NCBI GenBank assembly: GCA_023461435.1
Contig: JAEYLC010000023.1
Span: 1 to 64,000, forward strand
Origin: Bacillota bacterium
GTDB lineage: Bacteria; Bacillota; Clostridia; Christensenellales; SZUA-584
Reading direction: 5' to 3'
Length of the DNA stretch: 64,000 nucleotides
Shown: piece after piece, positions 1 to 8,011 of the stretch
Layout of the letters: every line of letters starts with the position of its first letter
Position numbering within the stretch: position 1 is the first letter of the stretch
Program-made: the position numbers and the translations under genes
The notes under the pieces: generated by a model
What the model was told of the DNA's origin: nothing
Databases searched by the model: none
What the model saw: only the letters and a program-made list of their open reading frames with translations

Positions 1-23
1 TTCGAATCCACCTCCCTCCACCA
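1..23 (+). tRNA. 3' end of a tRNA cut by the window edge
   Basis: The first bases read as a T-loop (TTCGAAT), the 3' half of the T-stem (CCACC), an acceptor 3' strand (TCCCTCC), a discriminator A and an encoded CCA. The anticodon is outside the window, so the amino acid cannot be named. It sits 17 bp before the tRNA-Leu gene, so the left flank is probably a tRNA cluster. Confidence 0.75.
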
Positions 24-40
24 TTAAGACCAGTTTGCGT

Positions 41-127
41 GCGAGAATGGCGGAACTGGCAGACGCGCTAGATTCAGGTTCTAGTGGGGTCACACCCGTG
101 CAGGTTCAAGTCCTGTTTCTCGCACCA
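41..127 (+). tRNA. tRNA-Leu (anticodon CAG)
   Basis: An 87-nt gene with encoded CCA. The acceptor strands GCGAGAA and TTCTCGC pair. The anticodon stem CTAGA/TCTAG encloses a TTCAGGT loop with anticodon CAG. The long variable arm (GGGGTCACACCC) is typical of class II leucine tRNAs, and the T-loop is TTCAAGT. A perfect inverted-repeat terminator follows at 154-187. tRNA genes are common ICE insertion sites, but no copy of this tRNA's 3' end is visible at the far end of the element. Confidence 0.95.
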
Positions 128-153
128 CCCTATGCTACTGAAAAAGATGCATA

Positions 154-187
154 GCCGAAAAAGCCCGCAGTTGCGGGCTTTTTCGGC
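154..187 (+). terminator. Rho-independent terminator of the tRNA operon
   Basis: A perfect 16-bp stem (GCCGAAAAAGCCCGCA and its complement) around a 2-nt loop, with the T-run inside the 3' arm. Because the stem is symmetrical it could act in both directions. Confidence 0.85.
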
Positions 188-320
188 GCTCAAAGGCAAA
201 AAAACAGAAATGGCGTTACCGGAGATGCAAGGCGCCCTTTCAAGAATTTTCGCAAAGCCTTATGCCAAGTACCTTTTTGGGTATTTACCATTCAAAACAA
301 AATAGCAAAACATCCTATGA

Positions 321-363
321 GCCGTCATCGGATTTCATTATGAAAGCCGATGGCGGCTTTTTG
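321..363 (+). terminator. Terminator hairpin before the first ICE gene
   Basis: GCCGTCATCGG pairs with CCGATGGCGGC with one G-T wobble, followed by a short T-run. It lies 27 bp before the first ICE coding sequence. The rest of 188-389 shows no gene. It may insulate the ICE operon from host tRNA transcription (inference). Confidence 0.65.
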
Positions 364-389
364 TATTCCATCACAAAGGAGATGACGCC

Positions 390-1328
390 ATGAGTGAACA
401 CGGCCCGCCTTTTACTTCCGATGAGATGGACGCCGCCCGCCAAACCGATCTGCCGGATTTACTTAACAGCCTAGGATACCAGGTGAAGCAAAAAGGTAAT
501 TACCATACCCTCGCTGAAATGCCGCACATCATGATCAAGCGCCGCGCCAGCTACTACGACAACTACGAACGCGCCTGGGGCGACGCCATCACCTTTTTGG
601 AAACACATCACAACATGGATTTCAAACAAGCCGTCACATATCTGCTGGAATATCACGGCCACAGCCGCGAACAGCCGATACCGGCACCGCCGCGGGTTTC
701 CTCTCCGCCCAAACAGAAAAAGCAGCCTGCCGAATTCATTCTGCCTGAAGCCCATACGGATCACCGCCGCGTATTCGCTTATCTCATTAAAAGAGGCATT
801 GCACGGAACGTGATCGCGGACTTTATCCGAAACGACCTGCTGTACGAAAGCGCCGACTACCACAACTCGGTTTTCGTGGGAATCAATTCCGATGGCAAAG
901 CCGTAAACGCCTACATGCGCGGCACCTACGACCAGAACGGCACCGGCTTCAAAGGCGATGTACCAGGCGGGGATAAGAACAACGCCTTCCGGCTGCCCGC
1001 TGATCCGACCAAGGATAGCGTTTTCTGCTTTGAAAGCCCCATCGATCTCATGGCATATCTTACGATATACAGTGAACCCAAGACCAACGCCGTCGCGCTG
1101 TGCTGCCTGCACGACGGGACGTTGGAGCAATACCTCAAAGAGAATCCCCATATAAAAAACATTACCCTATGTCTGGATAACGACCAATGGGGCCGGGAAG
1201 CAGCCGAGCGCTTCAGCGCCAAATACAGCAAGCGCGGGTACACCGTAACCTCTCGCTTCCCGCCCAAAGGCAAGGATTGGGCCGAGTACACGGGAAAAAG
1301 GAAATTGTGCCAATCTAAAGGACGGTAA
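390..1328 (+). CDS. DUF3991/Toprim domain primase-like protein
   Basis: A 312-residue protein at the start of the ICE. The N-terminal ~90 residues resemble the CHC2-type region of DnaG-like mobile-element primases but lack its zinc cysteines. Residues ~125-195 fit DUF3991. Residues ~205-290 form a Toprim fold with the acidic motif FESPIDLMAY and the metal-binding LDNDQWG. Family members are replication-associated proteins of conjugative elements, probably making primers or acting on ssDNA during transfer; that role is inferred. The start is ATG with AAAGGAG eight bases upstream. A strong terminator follows before ssb, so this is probably its own transcription unit. Confidence 0.8.
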   Translation: MSEHGPPFTSDEMDAARQTDLPDLLNSLGYQVKQKGNYHTLAEMPHIMIKRRASYYDNYERAWGDAITFLETHHNMDFKQAVTYLLEYHGHSREQPIPAPPRVSSPPKQKKQPAEFILPEAHTDHRRVFAYLIKRGIARNVIADFIRNDLLYESADYHNSVFVGINSDGKAVNAYMRGTYDQNGTGFKGDVPGGDKNNAFRLPADPTKDSVFCFESPIDLMAYLTIYSEPKTNAVALCCLHDGTLEQYLKENPHIKNITLCLDNDQWGREAAERFSAKYSKRGYTVTSRFPPKGKDWAEYTGKRKLCQSKGR

Positions 1329-1348
1329 CGCCAACACCTACGGCATCA

Positions 1349-1390
1349 AGCGCCCCTGTTTCATTTTCGGATGGACAGGGGCGCTTTTTT
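1349..1390 (+). terminator. Rho-independent terminator after the Toprim gene
   Basis: Stem AGCGCCCCTGT/ACAGGGGCGCT (11 bp) with a 15-nt loop followed by TTTTT. It separates the Toprim gene from ssb. Confidence 0.88.
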
Positions 1391-1429
1391 GCATTTATCA
1401 AATCTACCATTAAAAAGGAGAACAGAACT

Positions 1430-1825
1430 ATGTTGAAAATCACCGCCATCGGCAACCTGACCGCAGACCCCAGTATCCGTACTAACAACGCTACCGGCGC
1501 CACCTATGCCATCTTGCGCATCGCCAGCGACAGGCGCTACAAGGACAAGGACGGCAACAAGCTAACGGATTTCGTGTCCATTAAGGTGCGCAGCCCGCTG
1601 GCTGAACGCTGCGCGGAGTTCCTAAAAAAGAGCGATAAAATCGCGGCGTCCGGGGATTTTGAAACCATCGTCACAGACGGCGCCAACACCGGCTTTTTGA
1701 TCAAAGCCAACGAGGTTGAGTTCCTGACGCCCAGAAAAAAGGAAGAATCCCTGGAGGATATTCTAAGCGCCGACCTCTCCCTGCCCGAGGGGATCGAGGA
1801 ACTGCTGGAGGGCGCTGAGGAATGA
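1430..1825 (+). CDS. ssb: Single-stranded DNA-binding protein
   Basis: A 131-residue OB-fold protein. The opening MLKITAIGNLTADP, the central FVSIKV strand and the segment on keeping ssDNA complexes (LKKSDKIAASGDFE) fit bacterial SSB. The tail is acidic (residues ~108-131) but lacks the classical DDDIPF tip, as often in element-borne SSBs. It would coat transferred or replicating single strands in the cytoplasm. It overlaps the ParB-like gene by four bases (ATGA), indicating translational coupling. The start follows AAAAGGAG. Confidence 0.9.
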   Translation: MLKITAIGNLTADPSIRTNNATGATYAILRIASDRRYKDKDGNKLTDFVSIKVRSPLAERCAEFLKKSDKIAASGDFETIVTDGANTGFLIKANEVEFLTPRKKEESLEDILSADLSLPEGIEELLEGAEE

Positions 1826-2964
1826 AGAACACAAGCATAACGTATGAGTCCACGGAGCAAACGCCGGCCATCTCGCCGGCGTTTGCCGATCTTTTGCCCG
1901 CCCTGTCGGATGAACAGTACGCCGCCCTGGAAGCGGATATCCTGCAGAACGGCTGTTACAGCCCCATCGTCGTCAATGAGGACATGACTATCGTCGATGG
2001 CTACCACCGCTATGAGATATGCGAAAAACACGGCATTCCCTACCGGATGGCCGTGTTCGCCTTTGAGGATGACTTGGAAGCGCAGCGCTGGGCACTGGAT
2101 ACGCAGAAAGCCCGGCGCAACCTGTCGGCGTGGGAGCTTGGGCAGATCGCTCTTAAGCTGAAACCGGAGCTGGAGGCCAAGGCCAAGGAAACGCAAGGTG
2201 AACGCACAGACCTTTATCTGAATTCAGATAAAGGTGATTCCGGCCATGATACAACCCAAATACTTGCGGATACGGCAGACGTCGGGCGCGACACGATGAA
2301 CAAAATCATCCAGATCGACGAGCGCGCGCCTGAGCCTGTGAAGGGTGCGCTTGATGATGGAGATTTGTCCGTCAACGCCGGATACAACATCACCCGCCTG
2401 CTGGAGAAGCTGCCGGAGGAAGCACGGGAAGCGGCGGCGGAGCGGGCGGTTGCCCTCGCCAAACAGCGTAAGGACTACAAAGCCGCCTTTGACCTCAGCC
2501 TCACGGATATGAACAGTCTGGTAAAAGAGGATGAGAAGGCTGCCGAAACCATCCGGGCGGCGCTGGAGGACGGCGGCCTGTCTGTAAACGGCGGCAAGGA
2601 AGCGTCAAAAACGCTGCTGGAACTGCCCGAGGATGTGCGGGAAGCCGGTTCCGCCAGTCCCGAAGGATTGGCGGAGGTCGAAGAAACATACCGGAAAGAG
2701 ACCGAGTCTGTGGACGAAAATGCCCGTATTGCTAAAGCATACAACGAAGCGTTTGAATGTGCTGGTTCTCTCCGCGCTGCCGAACACGAAGTGCGTATGT
2801 GGATTGAATGGGCAGGTGTTCGCAAGGATGAAATCATGGGCCTGATCGCGGAAGCTGAAGATGCTGCGCGGGCATTCTCGAGGATCGCAGAGTCTTTACG
2901 CAAAATCCATGAACAGGAGGTTGCGCCGTATGAGGAAACCGAATCCGAAATCCGCACGGGATAA
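1822..2964 (+). CDS. ParB-like N-terminal domain protein
   Basis: 380 residues. Residues ~25-115 form a ParB/Srx-type domain (LSDEQYAALEADI, then a VDGYHRYEICEKHGI motif corresponding to the GERRxR box). An HTH-like stretch follows (LADTADVGRDTMNKIIQI). Near-duplicate segments at ~165-185 and ~230-255 (APEPVKGALDDGDLSVN and AAETIRAALEDGGLSVN) indicate internal repetition. The C-terminus is helical and charged. ParB-like proteins on ICEs act in element maintenance or regulation. No ParA accompanies it; a ParM-like actin lies 700 bp downstream. The start overlaps the ssb stop. Confidence 0.8.
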   Translation: MKNTSITYESTEQTPAISPAFADLLPALSDEQYAALEADILQNGCYSPIVVNEDMTIVDGYHRYEICEKHGIPYRMAVFAFEDDLEAQRWALDTQKARRNLSAWELGQIALKLKPELEAKAKETQGERTDLYLNSDKGDSGHDTTQILADTADVGRDTMNKIIQIDERAPEPVKGALDDGDLSVNAGYNITRLLEKLPEEAREAAAERAVALAKQRKDYKAAFDLSLTDMNSLVKEDEKAAETIRAALEDGGLSVNGGKEASKTLLELPEDVREAGSASPEGLAEVEETYRKETESVDENARIAKAYNEAFECAGSLRAAEHEVRMWIEWAGVRKDEIMGLIAEAEDAARAFSRIAESLRKIHEQEVAPYEETESEIRTG

Positions 2965-3337
2965 AGCCAAAGCGGAGATATTTGCCGTACTGTCGGAAAA
3001 CATGAAGATCAGTACGGAGCATATGGACATGATCCTTCAAAAACATGGCGTCCGGCGTGACCCGAAAGAACTGCAGCGCGCCTACCGCCTGTCGGTGGGC
3101 AGGCGGTTTGTGGCGGATGTGCGTGATACGGAAGGCAAGCGGGAGATTCTGGCTGTGCGGACGGAAAACGGTATGGAATATATCGTGATAAACGCCTGCA
3201 ACGATGCGGATACACTGAAAAGCCTTCAGCACCGTTTGCGCGGCTGCATCTCCAGCCTGCAAAGCACTTCCGGAAAAGTGAAGGCGCGGCAGGGATTTCT
3301 CCGCCGCCTTCAAAAAAGACTGTTTCAAGGGAGGTAA
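2930..3337 (+). CDS. Small basic hypothetical protein of the ICE
   Basis: 135 residues, start chosen at ATG 2930 because AGGAGG lies 9 bases upstream. It overlaps the end of the ParB-like gene by 35 bp in another frame. The protein is rich in Lys/Arg at both ends, with a possible winged-helix-like middle (EHMDMILQKHGVRRDPKELQRAYRLSVGRR) and a pattern consistent with DNA binding. I do not recognise the family. Its place in the ssb-parB-parM run suggests a role in replication or partition of the element (inference). Confidence 0.65.
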   Translation: MRKPNPKSARDKAKAEIFAVLSENMKISTEHMDMILQKHGVRRDPKELQRAYRLSVGRRFVADVRDTEGKREILAVRTENGMEYIVINACNDADTLKSLQHRLRGCISSLQSTSGKVKARQGFLRRLQKRLFQGR

Positions 3338-3342
3338 AACAG

Positions 3343-3651
3343 ATGCGATTCCCATCAAAAGAAACCATTTCACGGCTGCGGGAAACATATCCCGCGGGCA
3401 CATGGGTGGAACTCATTTCAATGGACGATCCGTATACAAAGCTCCTGCCCGGCGACAAGGGCCGGGTGGATTTTGTGGACGACGGCGGCACCATCCATAT
3501 CTCATGGGGCAGCGGTTCCCACCTGGGCGCTGTGTATGGCATTGACAGTATCGGAAAGGTCGACGGTGAAAAAGAAGTAACGCAGTCTGACCCTACTCCC
3601 GTTATACGCCCCAATAACCAAAATCCAGGCAAACCACACCGCGGGAGGTGA
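3343..3651 (+). CDS. DUF4314 domain protein
   Basis: 102 residues. The segment GTWVELISMDDPYTKLLPGD followed by KGRVDFVDDGGTIHISWGSG is characteristic of DUF4314, a small beta-rich domain common in Clostridia conjugative elements with no known function. It starts 5 bp after the previous gene behind GGGAGG and ends inside the ribosome binding site of the ParM-like gene, so it belongs to the same operon. The last ~25 residues are a polar tail without recognisable structure. Confidence 0.75.
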   Translation: MRFPSKETISRLRETYPAGTWVELISMDDPYTKLLPGDKGRVDFVDDGGTIHISWGSGSHLGAVYGIDSIGKVDGEKEVTQSDPTPVIRPNNQNPGKPHRGR

Positions 3652-3656
3652 GGCGT

Positions 3657-4580
3657 ATGGAACCCGTCATCATCGGCGTCGACCACGGCAACGCGGCTAT
3701 AAAAACCAGGCATGCATCCTTTCCCAACGGTATTGCCGAGTATGACTTTGAACCGTATACGAAGCAGAATGTGCTGGAATACGGCGGCAAGTACTATGTT
3801 TGCGGCTCCGGGCGCCTGCCTCTGCTCAAGGATAAGACCATCAATGATAACTTCTATCTGCTGGCGCTGGCCGCCCTTGCCAAAGAACTGGATTACCGGG
3901 CGGCCGGAAACTGTGCGGATATCATCCTTGCGGCGGGGCTGCCGCTGACAGGCTTCGGTCTGCACAAGGAACGCTTTAAACAGTATCTGCTCCGGTGCAA
4001 GCCGGAACGTTTTCTTTTTGAAGGCCGGGCATATGAAATCTCCATACAGGACGTGCTGCTCTATCCCCAGGGATACGCGGCGATTCTGCCCAACATGCGG
4101 CTTCTGGGAAACGAACCTTCGGTCATCCTGTGCGACATCGGTGGCTGGACGGTGGATGTGATGCGGCTTGACAACGGAATACCGGATGCCGCCTCCTGCC
4201 GCAGTTTAGAGCTTGGCATGATCCGCTGCTTTGATGAGATCGTGGAGCAGGTGCGCCGCAATACAGGTAAATCCCTGACGCCCGCGCAGATTGAAACAGC
4301 TCTCAAAGGTGAAGCCTGCTCCATCGACGGCGCAGCGAAGGCAATGATACGGGAGCAAGGCAGGCGGTACGCCTTAAAGCTGTTGTCCGCCATATCTGAA
4401 AGCGGTTTTGATCCCACTGCCATGCCGGTGATCTTTTTGGGCGGCGGAGCCGGATTCATGAAGCGCCATATCGCGCCGGAGGATGGGCTGTGCCGCGTCA
4501 TCGTTATGGACAGCGTGTCCGCCAATGCCGCCGGGTATGAGCATGCGGCACAGAACGCCCTAAAAAGGATGGTGCTGTGA
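3657..4580 (+). CDS. ParM/StbA-like actin-family segregation protein
   Basis: 307 residues from ATG 3657 (GGGAGG upstream); GTG 3648 is a weaker alternative. Actin-fold signatures are present: phosphate-1 loop IIGVDHGNAAIKT near the start, phosphate-2 loop ILCDIGGWTVDVM at ~155, and the adenosine motif IFLGGGAGFM at ~265. ParM-type proteins form ATP-dependent filaments that push plasmid copies apart; here it would stabilise a circular intermediate of the ICE. The downstream small gene, overlapping by 4 bp, is the likely ParR-type adaptor. Confidence 0.85.
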   Translation: MEPVIIGVDHGNAAIKTRHASFPNGIAEYDFEPYTKQNVLEYGGKYYVCGSGRLPLLKDKTINDNFYLLALAALAKELDYRAAGNCADIILAAGLPLTGFGLHKERFKQYLLRCKPERFLFEGRAYEISIQDVLLYPQGYAAILPNMRLLGNEPSVILCDIGGWTVDVMRLDNGIPDAASCRSLELGMIRCFDEIVEQVRRNTGKSLTPAQIETALKGEACSIDGAAKAMIREQGRRYALKLLSAISESGFDPTAMPVIFLGGGAGFMKRHIAPEDGLCRVIVMDSVSANAAGYEHAAQNALKRMVL

Positions 4581-4858
4581 ACGGGGATACCCGGCGGCTG
4601 CACCTGCGGTTCTCCCTGCAAAGGCTGGAGCAAAGACAGGCGTATGAGATCATTTCCGCCATTCCGACAGGCCGGCGTATGGAGTACCTGTGTGGACTGA
4701 TCAACAGGGAAACTCAGTTGCATGATCTGGAACAGCACATTACAAACGCCGTCAGAAAGGCGCTTTCAGACTATTCTCCTCAAATCCAGCCTTCAAAAGA
4801 AGAAAGCACAGCCGGGGAAATCCGCGGGGATATCATGGATTTTCTTGCGTCACTGTAG
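4577..4858 (+). CDS. Small partner of the ParM-like protein, possible ParR-type adaptor
   Basis: 93 residues from GTG 4577, overlapping the parM-like stop. The N-terminal third (RLHLRFSLQRLEQRQAYEII) could form a ribbon-helix-helix: one strand followed by two helices with a basic face. The rest is helical, acidic and polar, as in ParR tails that contact ParM. Position directly after a ParM-like gene is the main argument. Direct repeats serving as a centromere were not found in the adjoining sequence. Confidence 0.6.
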   Translation: MNGDTRRLHLRFSLQRLEQRQAYEIISAIPTGRRMEYLCGLINRETQLHDLEQHITNAVRKALSDYSPQIQPSKEESTAGEIRGDIMDFLASL

Positions 4859-4875
4859 CACGGAGGTGATTACAA

Positions 4876-6150
4876 ATCAAAAAAATAAGATACTTTGACC
4901 TGTTTGCCGGCGTGGGCGGTTTCCGCGCCGGACTCGACCGCGCGGGCGGCTTTCAATGCGTTGGCCACTGTGAAATCGACAAATACGCCGAAAAAAGCTA
5001 CCGCGCGATCCACAACATCGACGAAAGCGAGGTGTTCTATCCTGACGCAAGAGCCATCGACACAGAAACCATGCCGGGATTTGACCTGCTTTGCGCGGGC
5101 TTTCCTTGCCAGAGCCACAGCGTCGCGGGATTGCGAAAATCTCTCGACGATCCGAGAGGCGCTCTGTTCTATGAAATTACCCGAATTCTGCAAGCCAAAC
5201 AGCCTGCGTATTTTTTGCTTGAAAATGTGCCCGGATTGCTCAGTTCAAAAACAGCAGACGGGCAAAACGCCTTCGCGGAAATCCTCGCCGTTTTGTGCGG
5301 ATTGGGGTATCACTGCGAATGGTTTTTGCGCAATTCTAAAGATCACGGCGTCCCCCAATCCCGGCGGCGGGTGTTCATTATCGGATATCTTGACGCCCGA
5401 TGTGCCGGAAAAATATTTCCTTTCGGAAAAACAAATCCAAAGGCTCTTGTACACCTCGCCGGAAAGCGGCAGGGAGCAAGAATCTACGGCGCGACAGGAC
5501 TCGCCTGCACCCTGACCTCAGGCACGGGCGGCATGGGCGGCAAAACCGGGCTGTACGCGGTCGGATACAACCGAAAAGACGGCGTAACCAGGGAACTCGA
5601 CACGGCCTATGCTTTAAACGCCAGCAACTTTCGTGGCCTCAACCGCAACCAGACACAGAACGCGGTGTTCGTGGATATGACCATCGGGAACCCACAGGTT
5701 ACGGATACGGCCCGATGCATCACCGCAAACTATGGCAAATCCGGCATGAGCCACCATAAGGGCGAGCTTTCGGGCGTTTTGCTCATAAAGGAAGGAACAA
5801 AGAAAGGTTATTCGAAAGCGGAACCGGGCGATGGTGTGAATCTCAGTTACCCCGGCAGCGGAAACAAGCGCGGGCGCGTGGGCAAAGGTGTATCCCAAAC
5901 GCTGACCTGCCAGCCGCAGGGCGTGATGGAGCGGTTCGGCAGAATCAGAAGATTGACGCCGAGAGAATGCTTTCGCCTACAGGGCTTTGACGAGGATCAG
6001 ATAGACAGGGTTTTGTCCGTTGTGTCCGATTCGCAAGGCTATAAGCAGGCCGGTAACTCGGTGACCGTCAATGTCGTTCACGCCATCGGCCTCAGCCTCC
6101 GCGCCATGCACGAAGAACTCAAGAGGAAAGGCGGTGATGGGTCGTGTTGA
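4876..6150 (+). CDS. DNA (cytosine-5) methyltransferase
   Basis: About 424 residues with all main C5-MTase motifs: motif I DLFAGVGGFRAG, catalytic GFPCQSHSVAG (Cys ~78), motif VI LLENVPG (Glu ~116), motif VIII QSRRRVFIIGY, a variable target-recognition region (~165-330), and motif X GNSVTVNVVHAIG. No cognate restriction enzyme is adjacent, so it is probably an orphan MTase protecting the element. The start is odd: no ATG, GTG or TTG lies upstream of motif I in frame. GGAGGTGAT sits about 7 bases before an ATC at 4876, which would give KKIRYFDLFAG as in relatives. GTG 4912 would cut motif I. Confidence 0.88.
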   Translation: MKKIRYFDLFAGVGGFRAGLDRAGGFQCVGHCEIDKYAEKSYRAIHNIDESEVFYPDARAIDTETMPGFDLLCAGFPCQSHSVAGLRKSLDDPRGALFYEITRILQAKQPAYFLLENVPGLLSSKTADGQNAFAEILAVLCGLGYHCEWFLRNSKDHGVPQSRRRVFIIGYLDARCAGKIFPFGKTNPKALVHLAGKRQGARIYGATGLACTLTSGTGGMGGKTGLYAVGYNRKDGVTRELDTAYALNASNFRGLNRNQTQNAVFVDMTIGNPQVTDTARCITANYGKSGMSHHKGELSGVLLIKEGTKKGYSKAEPGDGVNLSYPGSGNKRGRVGKGVSQTLTCQPQGVMERFGRIRRLTPRECFRLQGFDEDQIDRVLSVVSDSQGYKQAGNSVTVNVVHAIGLSLRAMHEELKRKGGDGSC

Positions 6151-7100
6151 AGCAACAGAAATTTGGGGTTGAGAATGAGATGACCGGCATCACCCGCAAA
6201 CAGGCTGCCGGAGTAATCTCGGATTTGTTTGAATCCATCCCCCGATATGTTGGCGGCGGATACGACGCCTGGGAAGTAAAAGACCGGGAAGGCAAGGCGT
6301 GGAAGCTGATGAGCGACGCCAGCATCCGCTGCGAACGGGTAACGGGTAAGAACGCCAGCGAATCGGCTGGCCGGGATTACGCGGTGGAGCTTGTCTCGCC
6401 GCCGCTGACATACGATGAAATCCCTAAGCTGCAGGAGGTAATCCGTGTGCTGCGCGAAGCCGGTGCCAAAGTCAACAGCTCCTGCGGCATGCATGTGCAT
6501 GTCGACGCGGCAAACCATAACCGGAATTCGTTGAAGAACCTGATCGGCATCATGTATCAGAAGGAAGATATGCTGTTCAAGGCGCTCAAGGTAAACGAAT
6601 CCAGAGCGTCCCGCTGGTGCCAGAAGGTGCGTGAACCCATGCTAAAAAAGGCCAGGAGGCTCAACGCGGATGAAACCAGGGACCTGACGCGGCTGGAAAA
6701 CATCTGGTATGAGGGCAATTACGGCAGGCGCACAGACCATTACAATGATACGCGGTATTACGCCTTGAACCTGCACTCGGTATTTTACAGGGGTACGGTG
6801 GAGTTTCGGTGCTTCAACGCCACTTTGCATGCCGGGCGAGTCCGGGCCTATGCCGTCCTGTGCCTGGCGATGTCGGCCCAGGCCATTGCCCAGCGCAGCA
6901 CGGTTATGAAACGTACCGAAAGCGACAACCCCGCGTTCACCTTCCGAACATGGCTGCTGCGGCTGGGGCTGAACGGCGCGGAATTCAAGGCCGTCCGGGA
7001 ACATTTGCTGTCCAACCTCGAGGGCGACCGTGCGTGGCGGTACGATAAGGATTCGTATGAAATCAACAAAAACAAGAAAAAGAACCGGGAAGGACGGTGA
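6144..7100 (+). CDS. Amidoligase-family (COOH-NH2 ligase) protein
   Basis: 318 residues from GTG 6144, overlapping the MTase end. Motifs match the Amidoligase_2 family: an opening FGVENEMTG, AVELVSPPLTYDE (~95), NSSCGMHVHVDAA (~115) and a late VEFRCFNATLHAGRVRAY (~225), the acidic and histidine residues that bind ATP and metals in the glutamine-synthetase-like fold. The family is predicted to form amide or isopeptide bonds to peptides or proteins. A gamma-glutamylcyclotransferase-like gene two ORFs downstream is the known genomic partner of such ligases. Substrate unknown. Confidence 0.85.
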   Translation: MLKQQKFGVENEMTGITRKQAAGVISDLFESIPRYVGGGYDAWEVKDREGKAWKLMSDASIRCERVTGKNASESAGRDYAVELVSPPLTYDEIPKLQEVIRVLREAGAKVNSSCGMHVHVDAANHNRNSLKNLIGIMYQKEDMLFKALKVNESRASRWCQKVREPMLKKARRLNADETRDLTRLENIWYEGNYGRRTDHYNDTRYYALNLHSVFYRGTVEFRCFNATLHAGRVRAYAVLCLAMSAQAIAQRSTVMKRTESDNPAFTFRTWLLRLGLNGAEFKAVREHLLSNLEGDRAWRYDKDSYEINKNKKKNREGR

Positions 7101-7369
7101 AAGCCAGCATGAAGATCATATTTGAGGGCGAGGTGTTTGAGGGCACGCCCTCTGAGATCATTGACCAGTTCCGGCGAACGACGTTTGACAGCAGCGCGTT
7201 TTCCGATACGGTCAGTTTTTTGAGATATATGCGGGATGCCTTTGAACGCGTGACGGAGCTGCCGTGCGAACTGCCGGAGGGCAGTTTGGACGAACGGGCC
7301 GAAGCCATGCTGTATCGCCTTGCGGATATCGACGCGCTGGAGATCATCGAGGGAAACCGTCATGCGTGA
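7097..7369 (+). CDS. Small hypothetical protein between amidoligase and cyclotransferase
   Basis: 90 residues from GTG 7097, or 86 from ATG 7109. It overlaps both neighbours by 4-8 bp, so all three are translated as a unit. Sequence is acidic (KIIFEGEVFEGTPSEIIDQF at the N-terminus) with two predicted helices. No family recognised. In amidoligase operons a small protein could be the ligase substrate, but nothing here proves that; its last residues (NRHA) lack an obvious Gly or Glu/Gln tail. Confidence 0.65.
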   Translation: MKASMKIIFEGEVFEGTPSEIIDQFRRTTFDSSAFSDTVSFLRYMRDAFERVTELPCELPEGSLDERAEAMLYRLADIDALEIIEGNRHA

Positions 7370-7919
7370 GCGGCTGTATTTTGCCTATGGCAGCAACATC
7401 AACCTGGAGCAGATGCGGTTCAGATGCCCTGACGCAATACCGGTCATGCCCGTGACGCTGCTAGGGTACGAGCTTGGCTTCCGCGGACATGCCGGCGTAG
7501 CGACGATACTTCCAAAAGAAGGAACGGTGGTTCACGGCCTGCTGTGGGACCTGACGCCTCAGTGCGAACAATCCCTTGACCGCTACGAAGGGTATCCTCA
7601 TCTGTACGGCAAGGAAACGGTGCTGGTGCGGGATGAAAAGACCGGCGCTTCCTACCGGGTGATGGCCTATATCATGACGTCTCAAAACGCGCAGATATTG
7701 CGTGAACCGTCTCTCTTTTATTTTAATGGTATCCTGCAGGGGTATAAGCAGAATGGGATGCCTGTCCAGCCTCTATATACCGCGCTGCGCGCTACGAGAG
7801 AGGAAATCACGGTACTGGAGGAACAGACGCGGGATGATTTCCGGCAACTGAGCTTCAATTGGCGGTGGGATAAATACAAAGGAAATATCGGGCACAAACC
7901 AAAAAATAAAGGCCGGTGA
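7362..7919 (+). CDS. Gamma-glutamylcyclotransferase (AIG2-like) family protein
   Basis: 185 residues from ATG 7362, overlapping the upstream stop. The signature YFAYGSNIN near the N-terminus and the catalytic glutamate segment LDRYEGYP (~70) define the GGCT fold. Such enzymes cyclise gamma-glutamyl amides, releasing 5-oxoproline, and so can reverse or trim gamma-glutamyl linkages made by an amidoligase. The C-terminus (~140-185) is basic and specific to this protein. A terminator follows at 7956-7983, ending the long left operon. Confidence 0.85.
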   Translation: MRERLYFAYGSNINLEQMRFRCPDAIPVMPVTLLGYELGFRGHAGVATILPKEGTVVHGLLWDLTPQCEQSLDRYEGYPHLYGKETVLVRDEKTGASYRVMAYIMTSQNAQILREPSLFYFNGILQGYKQNGMPVQPLYTALRATREEITVLEEQTRDDFRQLSFNWRWDKYKGNIGHKPKNKGR

Positions 7920-7955
7920 AGGCTTTGCGGATATAGCGAGGACTTTGCAGTCATA

Positions 7956-7983
7956 CGCCGGAGCATCATGCTCCGGCTTTTTC
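7956..7983 (+). terminator. Rho-independent terminator closing the left operon
   Basis: GCCGGAGCAT and ATGCTCCGGC form the stem, followed by a T-run. It separates the amidoligase/GGCT operon from the surface-protein gene. Confidence 0.85.
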
Positions 7984-8011
7984 ATCAAAAAAGAAAAAGG
8001 AGAAGCAGCGC

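Noticed and set aside
101..127. tRNA-Leu 3' end as attL for the ICE
   Set aside because: No matching copy was seen around 49410-49944 or further right, and the integrases are serine recombinases, which seldom use tRNA ends.
84..305. 73-codon forward ORF starting inside tRNA-Leu
   Set aside because: It overlaps the tRNA and its terminator hairpin.
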